NCBI RefSeq assembly: GCF_029016285.1
Contig: NZ_CP091976.1
Location: forward strand, 1,302,001-1,366,000
Length of the DNA stretch: 64,000 nucleotides
From: Vibrio sp. DW001
GTDB taxonomy: Bacteria > Pseudomonadota > Gammaproteobacteria > Enterobacterales > Vibrionaceae
Direction: 5' to 3'
Below are positions 44,924 to 54,827 of this stretch, piece after piece. Below the pieces are notes generated by a model. It saw only the letters and a program-made list of their open reading frames with translations. It had not been told where the DNA came from and did not search any database. Both the position numbers and the translations under genes were made by a program. How positions within the stretch are numbered: position 1 is the first letter of the stretch; each line of letters opens with the position of its first letter.

Positions 44924-46579
44924 ATGAAACTTGCGATTTACGCCATCACCGTAGCGGGCGAAAAACAAGGGGCTAAGCTGAAAAGGGCGCTCCCTTTTGC
45001 CGATTTATTTGTTGCTCCAGTTGCGATAGACGTGTCACCAGACGCGACACGATTGATGTTGCCGTTATCAAGCTTTGTTGCTGATAGGTTTAATCAGTAT
45101 GACGGCCATATCTTCATCTGTGCTAGCGGTATTGTCAGTCGAATCATCGGACCTTTGCTGAAGGACAAAACAAGCGATCCAGCGGTGGTCTGTCTGGATG
45201 AGCAAGCGACGTTTGCTATATCCATGCTTTCTGGTCACCGGGGTGGCGCAAATCAATTAACTGAACGAATTGCCCATGTCGTGAAGGCGACACCCGTTAT
45301 AACAACGGCATCCGATGTGTCGGAGACAGTCTCGGCAGATATGCTTGGTTCCCCATTTGGTTGGGTTCTTGACGCCAATTCAGAACCGTCAATTACAAAG
45401 GTTTCGGCCGCTATCGTCAATGAAGAGCCAGTGATTATCGCGCAACAGACGGGTAATAAAGATTGGTGGAAGTACGACAAGCGCATGCCAGCTAACCTCA
45501 TTAGTCATACTAGCCTTGATGGTGTCGAAAGTGTCCATTATCGAGGCGCAATCCTCATCAGTGATGAATATCAAGTTGATCTATCCGGCTGGGAAAACAA
45601 GGTCGTACTTTGGAGACCAAAATCGTTAATTCTTGGTTTAGGTTGCGATCGAAATACACCCTTGTCAGTATTGAAAGCTGGGTTAGTAGCCTTCAGCGAA
45701 CAGTTTAATCTCTGTTTAGAATCCGTTGAAGCCTTCGCTAGTATTGACCTAAAGGCGGACGAAGTTGGACTGCAACAATTGTCGGAACAGAATCAGTGGT
45801 TATTTAACACCTATCCACCGCACCAACTGGATGGACTTGAAGGTATAGAAAGCCCGTCAGATTACGTCAAGAAAGTGACCGGCAGCAATTCTGTGGCAGA
45901 AGCGGCAGCATTAAAACTGAGTGGGACTAAACAGCTTGTCGTGCCCAAATGGGTATTCAAGCAAGATGGTTTCAACATGACGATAGCGTGTTGTCGCCGC
46001 GAGTTTACCGAATCTTTGGTCAGGCATAAGCGTAAGAACTGGTTTGGTGAAAAAAAGCATGGCAGCGAAGTTCTGCATGGCGATAGCGAGTCAAACACCA
46101 ATGAAATCAAAGTAAATGCTTACGGTAATGAAGTAGTAGAAGGCTATCAGTGCAAGCCAAAGCATGTGGATTTGGATCGGCCAATGCTGTTCTATAAACA
46201 CCATATTTTGATCTGTGAAGGCAAACGATGCGCCAAGGCAGGAAGTAAAAATCTTGCACACGACTTGCGGTCAATCTTAAAAACGATGGGACTGTCGACT
46301 GGAGAGCGGCGAATAAAAATAAGCAGAACTATGTGTGCCGGTGCTTGTCGTAATCGTTCGACAATGGTGATCTACCAGCGAAGTGACAAATCTCTTTCTT
46401 CTGAAAACCAAGAGCCCTCTGAAAATAATGCGCTTTGGCTGCGAGGTATCGAAGCGTTTTCCGAACAGGAATGGAAAGCGTTGTTTAACGCGTTGGCGAA
46501 TAACAGGCCGCTTTTCGAAGTGATAGACAATAAATATTTCGCGCAGATTGAAAGCGCGGACGAGACGAACCAATTATGA
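44924..46579 (+). CDS. cbiG: Cobalt-precorrin-5A hydrolase fused to a 2Fe-2S ferredoxin-like domain
   Basis: Protein of 551 residues, against about 330-350 for CbiG alone. Residues 1-about 370 are CbiG (ICASGIVSRIIGPLL, LSGHRGGANQLTERI, LILGLGCDRNTPL), which opens the delta-lactone to release acetaldehyde. After a linker (about 370-420) comes a thioredoxin-like 2Fe-2S domain: HHILICEGKRC near 425-436 and MCAGACRN near 470, the CX4C...CX3C pattern of that fold. The extra domain is not needed for the known hydrolysis. The reading frame is continuous, so this is a true fusion. Confidence 0.88.
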   Translation: MKLAIYAITVAGEKQGAKLKRALPFADLFVAPVAIDVSPDATRLMLPLSSFVADRFNQYDGHIFICASGIVSRIIGPLLKDKTSDPAVVCLDEQATFAISMLSGHRGGANQLTERIAHVVKATPVITTASDVSETVSADMLGSPFGWVLDANSEPSITKVSAAIVNEEPVIIAQQTGNKDWWKYDKRMPANLISHTSLDGVESVHYRGAILISDEYQVDLSGWENKVVLWRPKSLILGLGCDRNTPLSVLKAGLVAFSEQFNLCLESVEAFASIDLKADEVGLQQLSEQNQWLFNTYPPHQLDGLEGIESPSDYVKKVTGSNSVAEAAALKLSGTKQLVVPKWVFKQDGFNMTIACCRREFTESLVRHKRKNWFGEKKHGSEVLHGDSESNTNEIKVNAYGNEVVEGYQCKPKHVDLDRPMLFYKHHILICEGKRCAKAGSKNLAHDLRSILKTMGLSTGERRIKISRTMCAGACRNRSTMVIYQRSDKSLSSENQEPSENNALWLRGIEAFSEQEWKALFNALANNRPLFEVIDNKYFAQIESADETNQL

Positions 46580-46609
46580 AAAATATAACACCTGCCGAGG
46601 AGGCAAACT

Positions 46610-47482
46610 GTGGCTAAATTATCTTTGGTGGGATTAGGACCAGGAAGCGTAGATTTGATGTCGATCCGCGCTCAGGAAGTGATTAAACAAGCCGACGTGA
46701 TAGTGGGTTACGGTCTCTATGTGAAACTTATCTCCTCGCTTATCAACAAACAAGCACTGGTAAGAACAGGAATGACCAAGGAGTGGCAGCGTGCCGATGC
46801 CGCCATTAAACTGGTTCAAGAAGGTAGGAATGTGGCATTGGTTTGCTCTGGTGATGCCGGCATGTATGCAATGGCGCCTCTTGTGTTTGAACTGCTCTCT
46901 TCGCATCAGATTAATATTGAGGTGGAAACTATTCCCGGAATTACTGCGGCTAATGCTTGTGCGTCGTTAGTCGGTGCACCGTTAGGCCATGACAGTTGCA
47001 CGATTTCGCTGTCCGATCTATTGACCCCGTGGGAGGTCATTACTCGTCGAATAGAAGCGGCGGCAATGGCTGATTTCGCGATTACCTTTTATAATCCGAG
47101 GTCAAAAAAACGTCAAAATCATATTGTAGAAGCGCAACGAATCATTCTTAAACACAGACCTCCGACCACGCCTGTCGCCGTTGTCAATGCGGCCTATCGA
47201 GACGAACAGAGTGTGCAGCTTTCGACGCTGGAGAGCTTTACCGATCTTGAGTTTGGAATGAACGCGGCGGTCATTGTAGGGAACGAAAGCAGTTATCGTT
47301 TCAAGGACTGGATAGTGACCCCTCGTGGTTACAAGAACAAATACATTTTAGAAGATGGCGAGACACGAGAAGGTCAAACACCAGGACGTTCCCTTGAATA
47401 CGCTTCAACGGAGTTATCTTTTGTTGAACCGCAACATTCTCTTGATAAAGACATGGTACAAAACAGTAAGGAAGTCGTATGA
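46610..47482 (+). CDS. cbiH: Cobalt-factor III / precorrin-3B C17-methyltransferase
   Basis: Tetrapyrrole methylase of 290 residues that methylates C17 and contracts the ring. LSLVGLGPGSVDLMS starts the SAM-binding fold; VALVCSGDAGMYAMA and FYNPRSKKR are CbiH/CobJ marks. Start is a GTG at 46610 with a strong GAGGAGG ribosome site. The C-terminal about 45 residues are beyond the core domain and not recognised. It overlaps cbiF by 4 bases. Confidence 0.93.
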   Translation: MAKLSLVGLGPGSVDLMSIRAQEVIKQADVIVGYGLYVKLISSLINKQALVRTGMTKEWQRADAAIKLVQEGRNVALVCSGDAGMYAMAPLVFELLSSHQINIEVETIPGITAANACASLVGAPLGHDSCTISLSDLLTPWEVITRRIEAAAMADFAITFYNPRSKKRQNHIVEAQRIILKHRPPTTPVAVVNAAYRDEQSVQLSTLESFTDLEFGMNAAVIVGNESSYRFKDWIVTPRGYKNKYILEDGETREGQTPGRSLEYASTELSFVEPQHSLDKDMVQNSKEVV

Positions 47483-48306
47483 CCGTTTATTTTATTGGTG
47501 CAGGACCGGGTGACCCAGATCTGATCACAGTAAAAGGTGCAAAGCTAATAGAGACCTGTCCGGTTATTCTTTATGCGGGAAGCTTGGTTCCTAAAGCGGT
47601 TATTGAACGCGCTCATCCAGAGGCGAAAGTGTACAACTCTGCCAGTATGGATCTGGATGAAATCACTAAAGTGTATACCGACGCCCATGAACAAGGACAG
47701 GATGTTGCAAGGGTACAGACGGGGGATCTGTCTATCTATTCTTCCCTAGCTGAGCAAACACGTCGACTTAAGGTGCTGGGTATCGATTGGAAAGTCATTC
47801 CTGGAGTGTCTTCATTTCAAGCATCTGCCGCCGCTTTGGGCCAAGAGTTGACGCTTCCAGAAGAGTGCCAAACGATTATCCTTTCGCGTGCCTCTGGTCG
47901 TACTCCGGTACCAGATAAAGAGAATCTCAAGTCCCTAGCTCGACATGAAGCGACGCTATGCTTGTTCTTAAGCGCAACCTTGATAAGAAAAGTCGTGCGC
48001 GAACTTAGCGACGTTTATCCACAAAATTGGCCAGTCTGTGTGGTGGAAAAAGCCTCGCACCCAGAGGAGCGCATTATTCGTGGCACCTTAGCGGACATCG
48101 CCGACAAGATGCATGACGCGAACATCCGTTCTACGGCCATGATTATTGTCAGTAAGGTATTTGCCATAGACGATTTTGTTGATTCTAAGCTGTACGATCC
48201 CACCTTTTCACACGCATGCCGTAAAGCAAAAGTGGTTGAGCCTTCTTCTTGTCGTGCTTTAGAGGTAGAGACCTCAGTAAAGGGAGAGTCACATGACGAA
48301 AGGTAA
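47479..48306 (+). CDS. cbiF: Cobalt-precorrin-4 C11-methyltransferase
   Basis: Tetrapyrrole methylase of 275 residues. VYFIGAGPGDPDLITVKG start, VARVQTGDLSIYSSL and PGVSSFQASAAALG are CbiF/CobM hallmarks. It overlaps cbiH by 4 and cobA by 14 bases, showing tight coupling. A tail of about 20 residues extends past the usual end. Confidence 0.94.
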   Translation: MTVYFIGAGPGDPDLITVKGAKLIETCPVILYAGSLVPKAVIERAHPEAKVYNSASMDLDEITKVYTDAHEQGQDVARVQTGDLSIYSSLAEQTRRLKVLGIDWKVIPGVSSFQASAAALGQELTLPEECQTIILSRASGRTPVPDKENLKSLARHEATLCLFLSATLIRKVVRELSDVYPQNWPVCVVEKASHPEERIIRGTLADIADKMHDANIRSTAMIIVSKVFAIDDFVDSKLYDPTFSHACRKAKVVEPSSCRALEVETSVKGESHDER

Positions 48307-49666
48307 AGTTTATCTGATTGGTGCCGGTCCGGGGGACCCGGGGCTACTTACTTGCCGAGCAAAACAGTTGCTGAGTACCTGTGATGTGGTGTGTTATGAC
48401 AAGCTTGTTAGCGCCGCAATCCTTTCCATTATTCCAGAACATGTTCAGTTGCATCAGGTCGGCTATCGTGGTTATCAAGGCATCCATATTGAATACGGTA
48501 TGCACCCAGATGTAACGGAATTTGCTTTAGCCGGTAAACGCGTCGCTCGACTTAAAGCGGGTGACCCGTGTATCTTTGGTCGCATAACCGAAGAGTGTCG
48601 CGATCTAAAACAACACGACATTCCATATGAAATAATACCGGGTATTACGGCGGCATTAGGTGCGGCTTCTTATTCCGGTTTTCCTCTTACAAGCGGTGGT
48701 GTGGCGTCAAGTGTCACCTTTGTCAGCGGACATAAAAATACGGAGACGCTTGCGTCATGGAGTAGACTTGGTCAAGCTGGCGGTACATTAGTGCTTTATA
48801 TGGGAGCCAAAAAACTGGCACAGCATACCCAAAACCTTATCGAAAATGGCAGAAGTTCGCATACTCCTATCGCGTTAATATGTTCGGCGACAAGTGCTGA
48901 TCATCAATGTATTACGGGAACACTGGGCACTATCGCTGAAAAAGTCGAACAGTCCACGCTTAAAGGACCGGCTTTAGTGATTGTTGGTGAGGTTGTTGCC
49001 CAAGCTGAAGAACTCAACTGGAGAAACAGCCTGCCATTAACTGGCGTTAGGATGCTTGTTTGTGGTCAGTATGAAGAAATAGCCTATTTACGTGACAAGG
49101 GTGCAGAGGTTATCGCGATCGAAAATACCAGAGTCAGTTCGTTAATAGATAAAGAAGACCTCGACTATCTAGCGACGGCGCCGGAACTCGCTTTCAGTGA
49201 CTTACCCTCGTTTAATCTTTGGTGGAATGCGGTACAAGAATATCATTGGGACATCAGAAAGTTCGCGATGCCATTGGGCAGTAATAACCGCTTTGTTAGA
49301 ATGGCGTTGAAAAACATGGGTATTCAAGCAGAAAAAGTGTCTGACAATGCTCTAACACTGACGGTAAATGAAGAGAAAGCGTTTGGTGAAAAAAACCGAT
49401 ATTATCTTGTTGGACGAGTGAATAATGAGCCACTTAGTTATACGATTCCGATGATTAATTGGTTATTAGTGGAAGATATCGCGGTACTTAAATCCATCAT
49501 TTCACACCATTCTAATGCATTAGAGAGTGCTCAATTGGTTCCATTAAATGAAGAAGTTCGCCAGTGGGCAATCCACCACGGGTATCTTTTAGATAACATC
49601 GATTATCCTGATTTCGTTGATATGTCAGACGTATTGAGTTCGCGAGAATGCGCTGATGTTGCCTGA
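48293..49666 (+). CDS. cobA: Uroporphyrinogen-III C-methyltransferase with degenerate HemD-like C-terminus
   Basis: Protein of 457 residues. Residues 1-about 245 are SUMT, making precorrin-2 (VYLIGAGPGDPGLLTCRA, RLKAGDPCIFGR, GITAALGAASYSG). Residues about 250-457 follow the order of a uroporphyrinogen-III synthase after SUMT, as in clostridial CobA-HemD fusions, but conserved HemD strands are hard to see and the domain is about 50 residues short. The second domain may be inactive or repurposed. No separate precorrin-2 oxidase (CysG N-terminal type) is in the window. Confidence 0.88.
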   Translation: MTKGKVYLIGAGPGDPGLLTCRAKQLLSTCDVVCYDKLVSAAILSIIPEHVQLHQVGYRGYQGIHIEYGMHPDVTEFALAGKRVARLKAGDPCIFGRITEECRDLKQHDIPYEIIPGITAALGAASYSGFPLTSGGVASSVTFVSGHKNTETLASWSRLGQAGGTLVLYMGAKKLAQHTQNLIENGRSSHTPIALICSATSADHQCITGTLGTIAEKVEQSTLKGPALVIVGEVVAQAEELNWRNSLPLTGVRMLVCGQYEEIAYLRDKGAEVIAIENTRVSSLIDKEDLDYLATAPELAFSDLPSFNLWWNAVQEYHWDIRKFAMPLGSNNRFVRMALKNMGIQAEKVSDNALTLTVNEEKAFGEKNRYYLVGRVNNEPLSYTIPMINWLLVEDIAVLKSIISHHSNALESAQLVPLNEEVRQWAIHHGYLLDNIDYPDFVDMSDVLSSRECADVA

Positions 49667-50639
49667 TTTCCTGCTCGCTAATGTCAAGTTGACCATAGGG
49701 GAAAGCATGTTAGTTAGTGCGGTTGTCCTTGTAGTTGCTTTGTGGTTGGATCGATGGTTTGGAGAACCAAAACGGTTCCATCCATTGATTGGTTTTGGGC
49801 GTATGGTAAATAGCCTTGAAAAGACGTGCCGGGCGTATGGGTTTATTAGTGAGAAACAGCAGGGTGTACTGGCGTGGATAATGGCGGTTATTCCCATTGT
49901 GGTCACAACGTATATTCTTTTGGCATGGGTCGCGCAGATATCTTTCCCATTATGGATCGGGCTGAATGCGATAGTAGTCTATCTGACCATCGGTGGGACA
50001 AGTCTTGTCGAACATGCGCAGAATATCTACCGGCCACTAAAAGCGAGTGATATAGATCAAGCGCGCTATCAGGTGTCGATGATTGTCAGTCGCAATACTG
50101 ACAACATGGTTGAAAATGAGATCACTTCTTCAACAATTGAGTCTGTTTTAGAGAATGGAAATGATGCTGTTTTTGCCCCTATGTTCTGGTTTTTGATCTT
50201 TGGTGCGCCGGGTGCGGTGTTATTTCGTCTTGCTAATACGCTGGACGCCATGTGGGGCTACAAGAACGAACAGTACCTGAATTTCGGGTTCTTTAGCGCA
50301 AAAAGTGATGACCTTCTCGGTTGGATTCCGGCTCGACTTACTGCGGTGATTTATGCGTTTCAGGGTGACTTCGCCAGTGCAATGCAGTGTTGGCGGGAAC
50401 AAGCAAAACAGTGCAGCAGCCCAAATGGTGGCGTCGTGATGACAGCTGGTGCTGGCGCGTTGCAAGTGATGATTGGTGGACCAACCTATTATCATGGGGT
50501 ACTGCACGACAAAAAACCGATGGGCATAGGCAAGCCTGCTCAATGGAAATCAATCCCCGCGGCCAATCGATTGGTCTCACGTGGGAGTTTTGCTCTCGGT
50601 TATCTTTGGTTAATTTGTGTCATCGTAGGAGTAAGTTGA
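49656..50639 (+). CDS. cbiB: Adenosylcobinamide-phosphate synthase
   Basis: Inner-membrane enzyme of 327 residues that joins the aminopropanol phosphate arm to adenosylcobyric acid. WLDRWFGEPKRFHPLIGFG near residue 30, the SRNTDNMVENEITSSTIESV segment and FAPMFWFLIFGAPGAVLFR are family marks. About five helices. It overlaps cobA by 11 bases; its TGA shares one base with the cobD ATG. Confidence 0.95.
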   Translation: MLPDFLLANVKLTIGESMLVSAVVLVVALWLDRWFGEPKRFHPLIGFGRMVNSLEKTCRAYGFISEKQQGVLAWIMAVIPIVVTTYILLAWVAQISFPLWIGLNAIVVYLTIGGTSLVEHAQNIYRPLKASDIDQARYQVSMIVSRNTDNMVENEITSSTIESVLENGNDAVFAPMFWFLIFGAPGAVLFRLANTLDAMWGYKNEQYLNFGFFSAKSDDLLGWIPARLTAVIYAFQGDFASAMQCWREQAKQCSSPNGGVVMTAGAGALQVMIGGPTYYHGVLHDKKPMGIGKPAQWKSIPAANRLVSRGSFALGYLWLICVIVGVS

Positions 50640-51700
50640 TGGCGATTAAACATGGTGGCAATCTGAATAAGATAGCCGCCGAATATGGCACCGATCCAGA
50701 ATGTTGGATTGACCTGTCAACGGGAGTGAGCCCTTTTACCTATCCGGTAGGAGACGTTCCTCTTTTTGTTTGGAACCAACTCCCTCAAAATAATGATGGT
50801 TTGGAAGTGGCGGCTAGGCGTTATTATGGCGGATACTCTGATCCGGTTATTGTCGCGGGATCTCAGGCTGCCATTATCTCACTACCCGCTGTTCTTACTA
50901 AAGAAATGGGTCGCTGTGGCACAATATCGTTGCCAAGGGTTGGTTACAAAGAACACCAATATGCATGGACACAATTTGAACAAGATTCATGTCACTGGAA
51001 AGTACTGTTTTATGATGGTTTTCCGTCAGAACAACAGATTGCAGAAAGTGACGTGGTGTTGATTATCAACCCTAATAACCCGACGGGTAAGTTTAGCTCT
51101 AAGAACGCACTCTCGACAATCAGTCAAAAAATGCAAGAGAAAAAGGGCTACCTTATTGTCGATGAGGCTTTCGCTGACTGTACACCAGAGATATCGATGC
51201 TAAGTACTGACGAGCAACGGAGCAGCCTGATTGTTCTTCGCTCGGTAGGTAAGTTCTTTGGGCTAGCTGGGGCCAGAGTAGGGTTTGTTTTTGCGTCGGA
51301 AAATATTAAAGGGCAACTCGAAACATTGCTTGGTCCGTGGACGGTTACAGGCCCCGCTCGCTGGGTGATGAAAAAGGCACTATCCGATCACCAGTGGCAA
51401 AAAGAGGTGGCACATCGTATCAAGTCAGCATCCATTCGGTTGAGTGGCCTTTTGGGGCAATATCTCGGCGATAGAACCTCGGTTACCGATCTCTTCATCA
51501 CCGTTTACCTAGATGAGGCGGCTGCTTGTCATGATTTTCTTTGCCAACAACACGTGCTAACACGCCTTTGTGATGAGAAAAACGCGCTTCGCTTCGGTCT
51601 GCCAGCAGATGAAACCCAGTGGAATAAACTGGAGTCAGCGTTGTATCTATTGGCAAGAAATAGAGTGGTTGCACGGAACAAGGATCCTATCTATGAGTGA
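50639..51700 (+). CDS. cobD: L-threonine-O-3-phosphate decarboxylase
   Basis: PLP enzyme of 353 residues that makes (R)-1-aminopropan-2-ol phosphate for CbiB. HGGNLNKIAAEYG near the start, INPNNPTGKF and the PLP lysine in RSVGKFFGLAGARVGF are seen. ATG at 50639 follows AGGAG; the open frame further 5' is within cbiB. It overlaps cobU by 8 bases. By genus naming this is CobD of Salmonella, CobC in Pseudomonas. Confidence 0.93.
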   Translation: MAIKHGGNLNKIAAEYGTDPECWIDLSTGVSPFTYPVGDVPLFVWNQLPQNNDGLEVAARRYYGGYSDPVIVAGSQAAIISLPAVLTKEMGRCGTISLPRVGYKEHQYAWTQFEQDSCHWKVLFYDGFPSEQQIAESDVVLIINPNNPTGKFSSKNALSTISQKMQEKKGYLIVDEAFADCTPEISMLSTDEQRSSLIVLRSVGKFFGLAGARVGFVFASENIKGQLETLLGPWTVTGPARWVMKKALSDHQWQKEVAHRIKSASIRLSGLLGQYLGDRTSVTDLFITVYLDEAAACHDFLCQQHVLTRLCDEKNALRFGLPADETQWNKLESALYLLARNRVVARNKDPIYE

Positions 51701-52286
51701 GTTAGAAACCAGCATAGACGCTAAAGATGCTGACGAAACCGTTACTAAGTTAACCGCTACAGAGAACACTGATGTTGAACTGGTACTTGGCGGTGCACGG
51801 TCTGGTAAAAGTAGTTATGCAGAAAACAGGGCTAAAGCCTGTGGAAAAAGAGTCATTTATATCGCGACATCTGAAGTCAGAGATCAAGAGATGGCGAAAC
51901 GGGTAGCAATGCACAAAAATCAACGACCGTCCGAATGGTTGGTTGTTGAAGAGCCGTTTGACTTGTCTGAAACGCTAATGCAATACAGCGACGAGAGCAA
52001 CTGCATATTGGTTGATTGTCTGACACTTTGGCTAAGTAATTGCCTGTTTGGTGAGCAACCAAGAGAGTGGGCAGAGATCAAAGCCGAATTTATTCATACG
52101 CTAAAGACCCTACCTGGGCAAGTCATTCTGGTCAGCAACGAGGTTGGCTGCGGTATTATTCCGATGGGTGAGATGAATCGCCGATTTGTTGATGAGGCGG
52201 GTTGGCTTCATCAAGCCATTGCAGCACATATCCCAAAAGTTACCCTTGTGACCGCCGGATTGCCATTAACGCTGAAAGGAAATTAA
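51693..52286 (+). CDS. cobU: Adenosylcobinamide kinase / guanylyltransferase
   Basis: Bifunctional enzyme of 197 residues that phosphorylates and then guanylylates adenosylcobinamide. The P-loop GGARSGKSSYAE lies near residue 33, after a short extra N-terminal tail; VDCLTLWLSNCLF and SNEVGCGIIPMG follow. ATG at 51693 overlaps cobD. The guanylylation His lies in the helix after the P-loop region (AMHKNQRP). Confidence 0.94.
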   Translation: MSELETSIDAKDADETVTKLTATENTDVELVLGGARSGKSSYAENRAKACGKRVIYIATSEVRDQEMAKRVAMHKNQRPSEWLVVEEPFDLSETLMQYSDESNCILVDCLTLWLSNCLFGEQPREWAEIKAEFIHTLKTLPGQVILVSNEVGCGIIPMGEMNRRFVDEAGWLHQAIAAHIPKVTLVTAGLPLTLKGN

Positions 52287-52288
52287 CG

Positions 52289-53308
52289 ATGACTTGGTTG
52301 AATTACATTACCTTGAATTCTGTTGCCCCCGTTCCTAACCTGCATTTAATCAGTGATGCTGGCGCGGGTGAAGGATTAATGCAGCTTCATCCAACCAGAG
52401 ACACAGAGCTCATTGCCTGTGGTAAAGCCAATACCTTTTTAAATGGTGAATATTTGCCATCTCCTCTGCTAGGTAATGGGTCGGTGACTCCAGCGATATT
52501 GGTCCATGGGCTTTTTAGTGCTTTGCAAATGAAAGGGTTCAAAATACGTCTTCATTGTTATCAGCTTGGTTTGGACAATGTGCCAGATTTTAGTGACAGC
52601 AACATGGACGAGGTGGTCATTCACTCATGCAGAACAGGTGATGAGTCGACCTTAATTCAACAGGTTCTTGTGCCGGAACTCCGTCGCCAAGCGCTTGAGA
52701 AAGAAGAACATCTGATCGCGGAATCTGGGATAGGTGGTACGACATTCGCGACACTTTGGTTACGACGCTTACTCGACGAATCGCTCTGGTTTTCGGGGAG
52801 TACTAAAGACCCAGAAAAGTTAATTAAAAAATCTCAAGCGGTCGATGATTTATGGAATAAATCGGCATTTTTGGGCAGTGATGTGAGTGGCTATATCAAT
52901 AATATGGAATGTTCAGACCCGACTCAGCGAGCGTGTTGTGCTCTGCTTAATGCCGATTTGAACGGCCTTAACTTTGCAGGAGGTACAATGGTCTTTGCCC
53001 CTGTTATTGCCATGAATGGTAAGACTAAATCAAAGAATGTTTCTGTTGCGACGACCCGTTGGATGCTTGATTCTCGCGACTCGAAAATAGCCGCCGATGC
53101 ACTACCGGATGAATGCAGTTTAACCACGCCAAAGGTGGATTTTCTTCAGTCAAAATTTGACGCTATTCGGATGTACGAAAGAGGGTATGTCGTTGAAGGC
53201 TGTGGTCTAGGAGCGTGTCTGGTCTTTGCAGAACAACACGGTCTCACACACATTGAAATAATAGAAAGTATGGATAATGCGGTTACACATTGGTTTACTG
53301 AGGTTTAG
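52289..53308 (+). CDS. CobT-like nicotinate-nucleotide phosphoribosyltransferase (archaeal/cyanobacterial type)
   Basis: Protein of 339 residues. It does not look like enterobacterial CobT but has the run [29 protein letters not shown] and later [12 protein letters not shown] typical of the alternative CobT family (UPF0284 group) that activates the lower-ligand base. ATG at 52289 has AAAGGA upstream. Its place between cobU and cbiP supports a nucleotide-loop role. Functional assignment is from partial family memory. Confidence 0.62.
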   Translation: MTWLNYITLNSVAPVPNLHLISDAGAGEGLMQLHPTRDTELIACGKANTFLNGEYLPSPLLGNGSVTPAILVHGLFSALQMKGFKIRLHCYQLGLDNVPDFSDSNMDEVVIHSCRTGDESTLIQQVLVPELRRQALEKEEHLIAESGIGGTTFATLWLRRLLDESLWFSGSTKDPEKLIKKSQAVDDLWNKSAFLGSDVSGYINNMECSDPTQRACCALLNADLNGLNFAGGTMVFAPVIAMNGKTKSKNVSVATTRWMLDSRDSKIAADALPDECSLTTPKVDFLQSKFDAIRMYERGYVVEGCGLGACLVFAEQHGLTHIEIIESMDNAVTHWFTEV

Positions 53309-53349
53309 ATAAACCTATTGGAAAAAGAATGGCCCTAGGAGATAGAAAA

Positions 53350-54816
53350 ATGCAGTCTTGCTCTAAAGCATTAATGGTTCAGGGAACCACCTCTGACGCG
53401 GGTAAAAGCGTACTGGTTGCTGGACTTTGCCGAGTGTTGGCCAGAAAAGGGGTCAATGTGGCTCCATTTAAACCTCAAAATATGGCGTTAAACAGTGCGG
53501 TTACCGCAGACGGCGGTGAGATAGGGCGTGCTCAAGCGGTTCAGGCTTATGCGTGTCGCGTAGAACCCACAACCGACATGAATCCTGTATTGTTGAAGCC
53601 TAATTCCGATACTGGTGCTCAGATTATTGTGCATGGCAAGGTACTAACGGATATGGATGCAAAGGGCTATCATAATTATAAGCCTAAGATGATGCCGTAT
53701 GTTATGCAGTCGTTTGATAGGTTGCAAAGCACGTTCCAAACCGTTGTTATTGAAGGGGCAGGTAGCCCTGCTGAAATCAACCTACGTGATCACGATATTG
53801 CCAATATGGGGTTTGCTGAAGAGGCCGATATTCCCGTTATTATTGTCGCAGATATCGACCGTGGTGGTGTATTTGCACACCTTTATGGCACGTTAGCATT
53901 GCTAAGTGAGTCAGAACAAAACCGAGTGGTTGGTTTTGTTATCAATCGTTTTAGAGGTGATATTGCGCTTCTGGTGAATGGTTTGGAGTGGCTGGAAGAA
54001 AAGACAGGGAAACCGGTTATTGGGGTACTGCCGTATCTTCATGGATTGATGTTAGAGGCTGAAGACGCGATTGATGTCAGCCAGTTAAATAATGATGAAC
54101 CGCAGCTAAAAGTGGTTGTGCCTGTCCTGCGACGTATTAGTAACCATACCGATTTTGATCCATTGCGAATGCATCCTAATGTCGATCTTGTCTTTGTTGG
54201 CAAACATCAACCTTTGCCTGCGGCCGACCTGATTATTATTCCGGGCTCAAAAAGTGTCCGCAGTGATTTAGCCTATCTACGGGAACAGGGTTGGGACAAG
54301 CAGATTGAACGCCACCTCCGTTTCGGTGGAAAAGTGATGGGAGTTTGTGGTGGATACCAAATGTTAGGCGAAAAAATATCGGATCCGTTAGGAATTGAGG
54401 GTGAATGCGGTGACAGCAAAGGTTTAGGTTTTCTACCGTTGGAAACAGAGCTTAAAAAAACCAAGCAACTCAAGCAGACCAAAGGAAGTTTGACCCTTCC
54501 GGGGCAAGAGACAGCCGAGGTGTTTGGTTACGAAATCCACGCGGGAGAGACCAAGGGCGTGACCGAAGACGCACCGTTAGCACTCGAAGATGGCAAAGAT
54601 GGTGCGGTGGGGTTCGAAGGCCAAGTGTTTGGCAGTTATCTGCACGGTATCTTTGAGTCACCTGATGCCTGTGGGGCCATTCTTCGATGGGCCGGATTAG
54701 AAGAGGCTAAAGGGTGTGACTTTGCTCAGATGAGAGAAGGCGGAATCAACCGTGTTGCTGATGCGATAGAGCAACATCTTGACCTTAAAAAACTCTGGCC
54801 GGATCTGGATTTGTAG
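53350..54816 (+). CDS. cbiP: Cobyric acid synthase
   Basis: Glutamine-dependent amidase of 488 residues that adds four amides (b, d, e, g). The N-terminal P-loop-like [30 protein letters not shown] and the C-terminal glutaminase with [10 protein letters not shown] (nucleophile Cys) and YLHGIFE are in place. ATG at 53350 is preferred because AGGAG lies 8 bases before; an in-frame ATG at 53329 is the alternative. It is followed by cbiA after 11 bases. Confidence 0.95.
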   Translation: MQSCSKALMVQGTTSDAGKSVLVAGLCRVLARKGVNVAPFKPQNMALNSAVTADGGEIGRAQAVQAYACRVEPTTDMNPVLLKPNSDTGAQIIVHGKVLTDMDAKGYHNYKPKMMPYVMQSFDRLQSTFQTVVIEGAGSPAEINLRDHDIANMGFAEEADIPVIIVADIDRGGVFAHLYGTLALLSESEQNRVVGFVINRFRGDIALLVNGLEWLEEKTGKPVIGVLPYLHGLMLEAEDAIDVSQLNNDEPQLKVVVPVLRRISNHTDFDPLRMHPNVDLVFVGKHQPLPAADLIIIPGSKSVRSDLAYLREQGWDKQIERHLRFGGKVMGVCGGYQMLGEKISDPLGIEGECGDSKGLGFLPLETELKKTKQLKQTKGSLTLPGQETAEVFGYEIHAGETKGVTEDAPLALEDGKDGAVGFEGQVFGSYLHGIFESPDACGAILRWAGLEEAKGCDFAQMREGGINRVADAIEQHLDLKKLWPDLDL

Positions 54817-54827
54817 GAGTAGGTATT

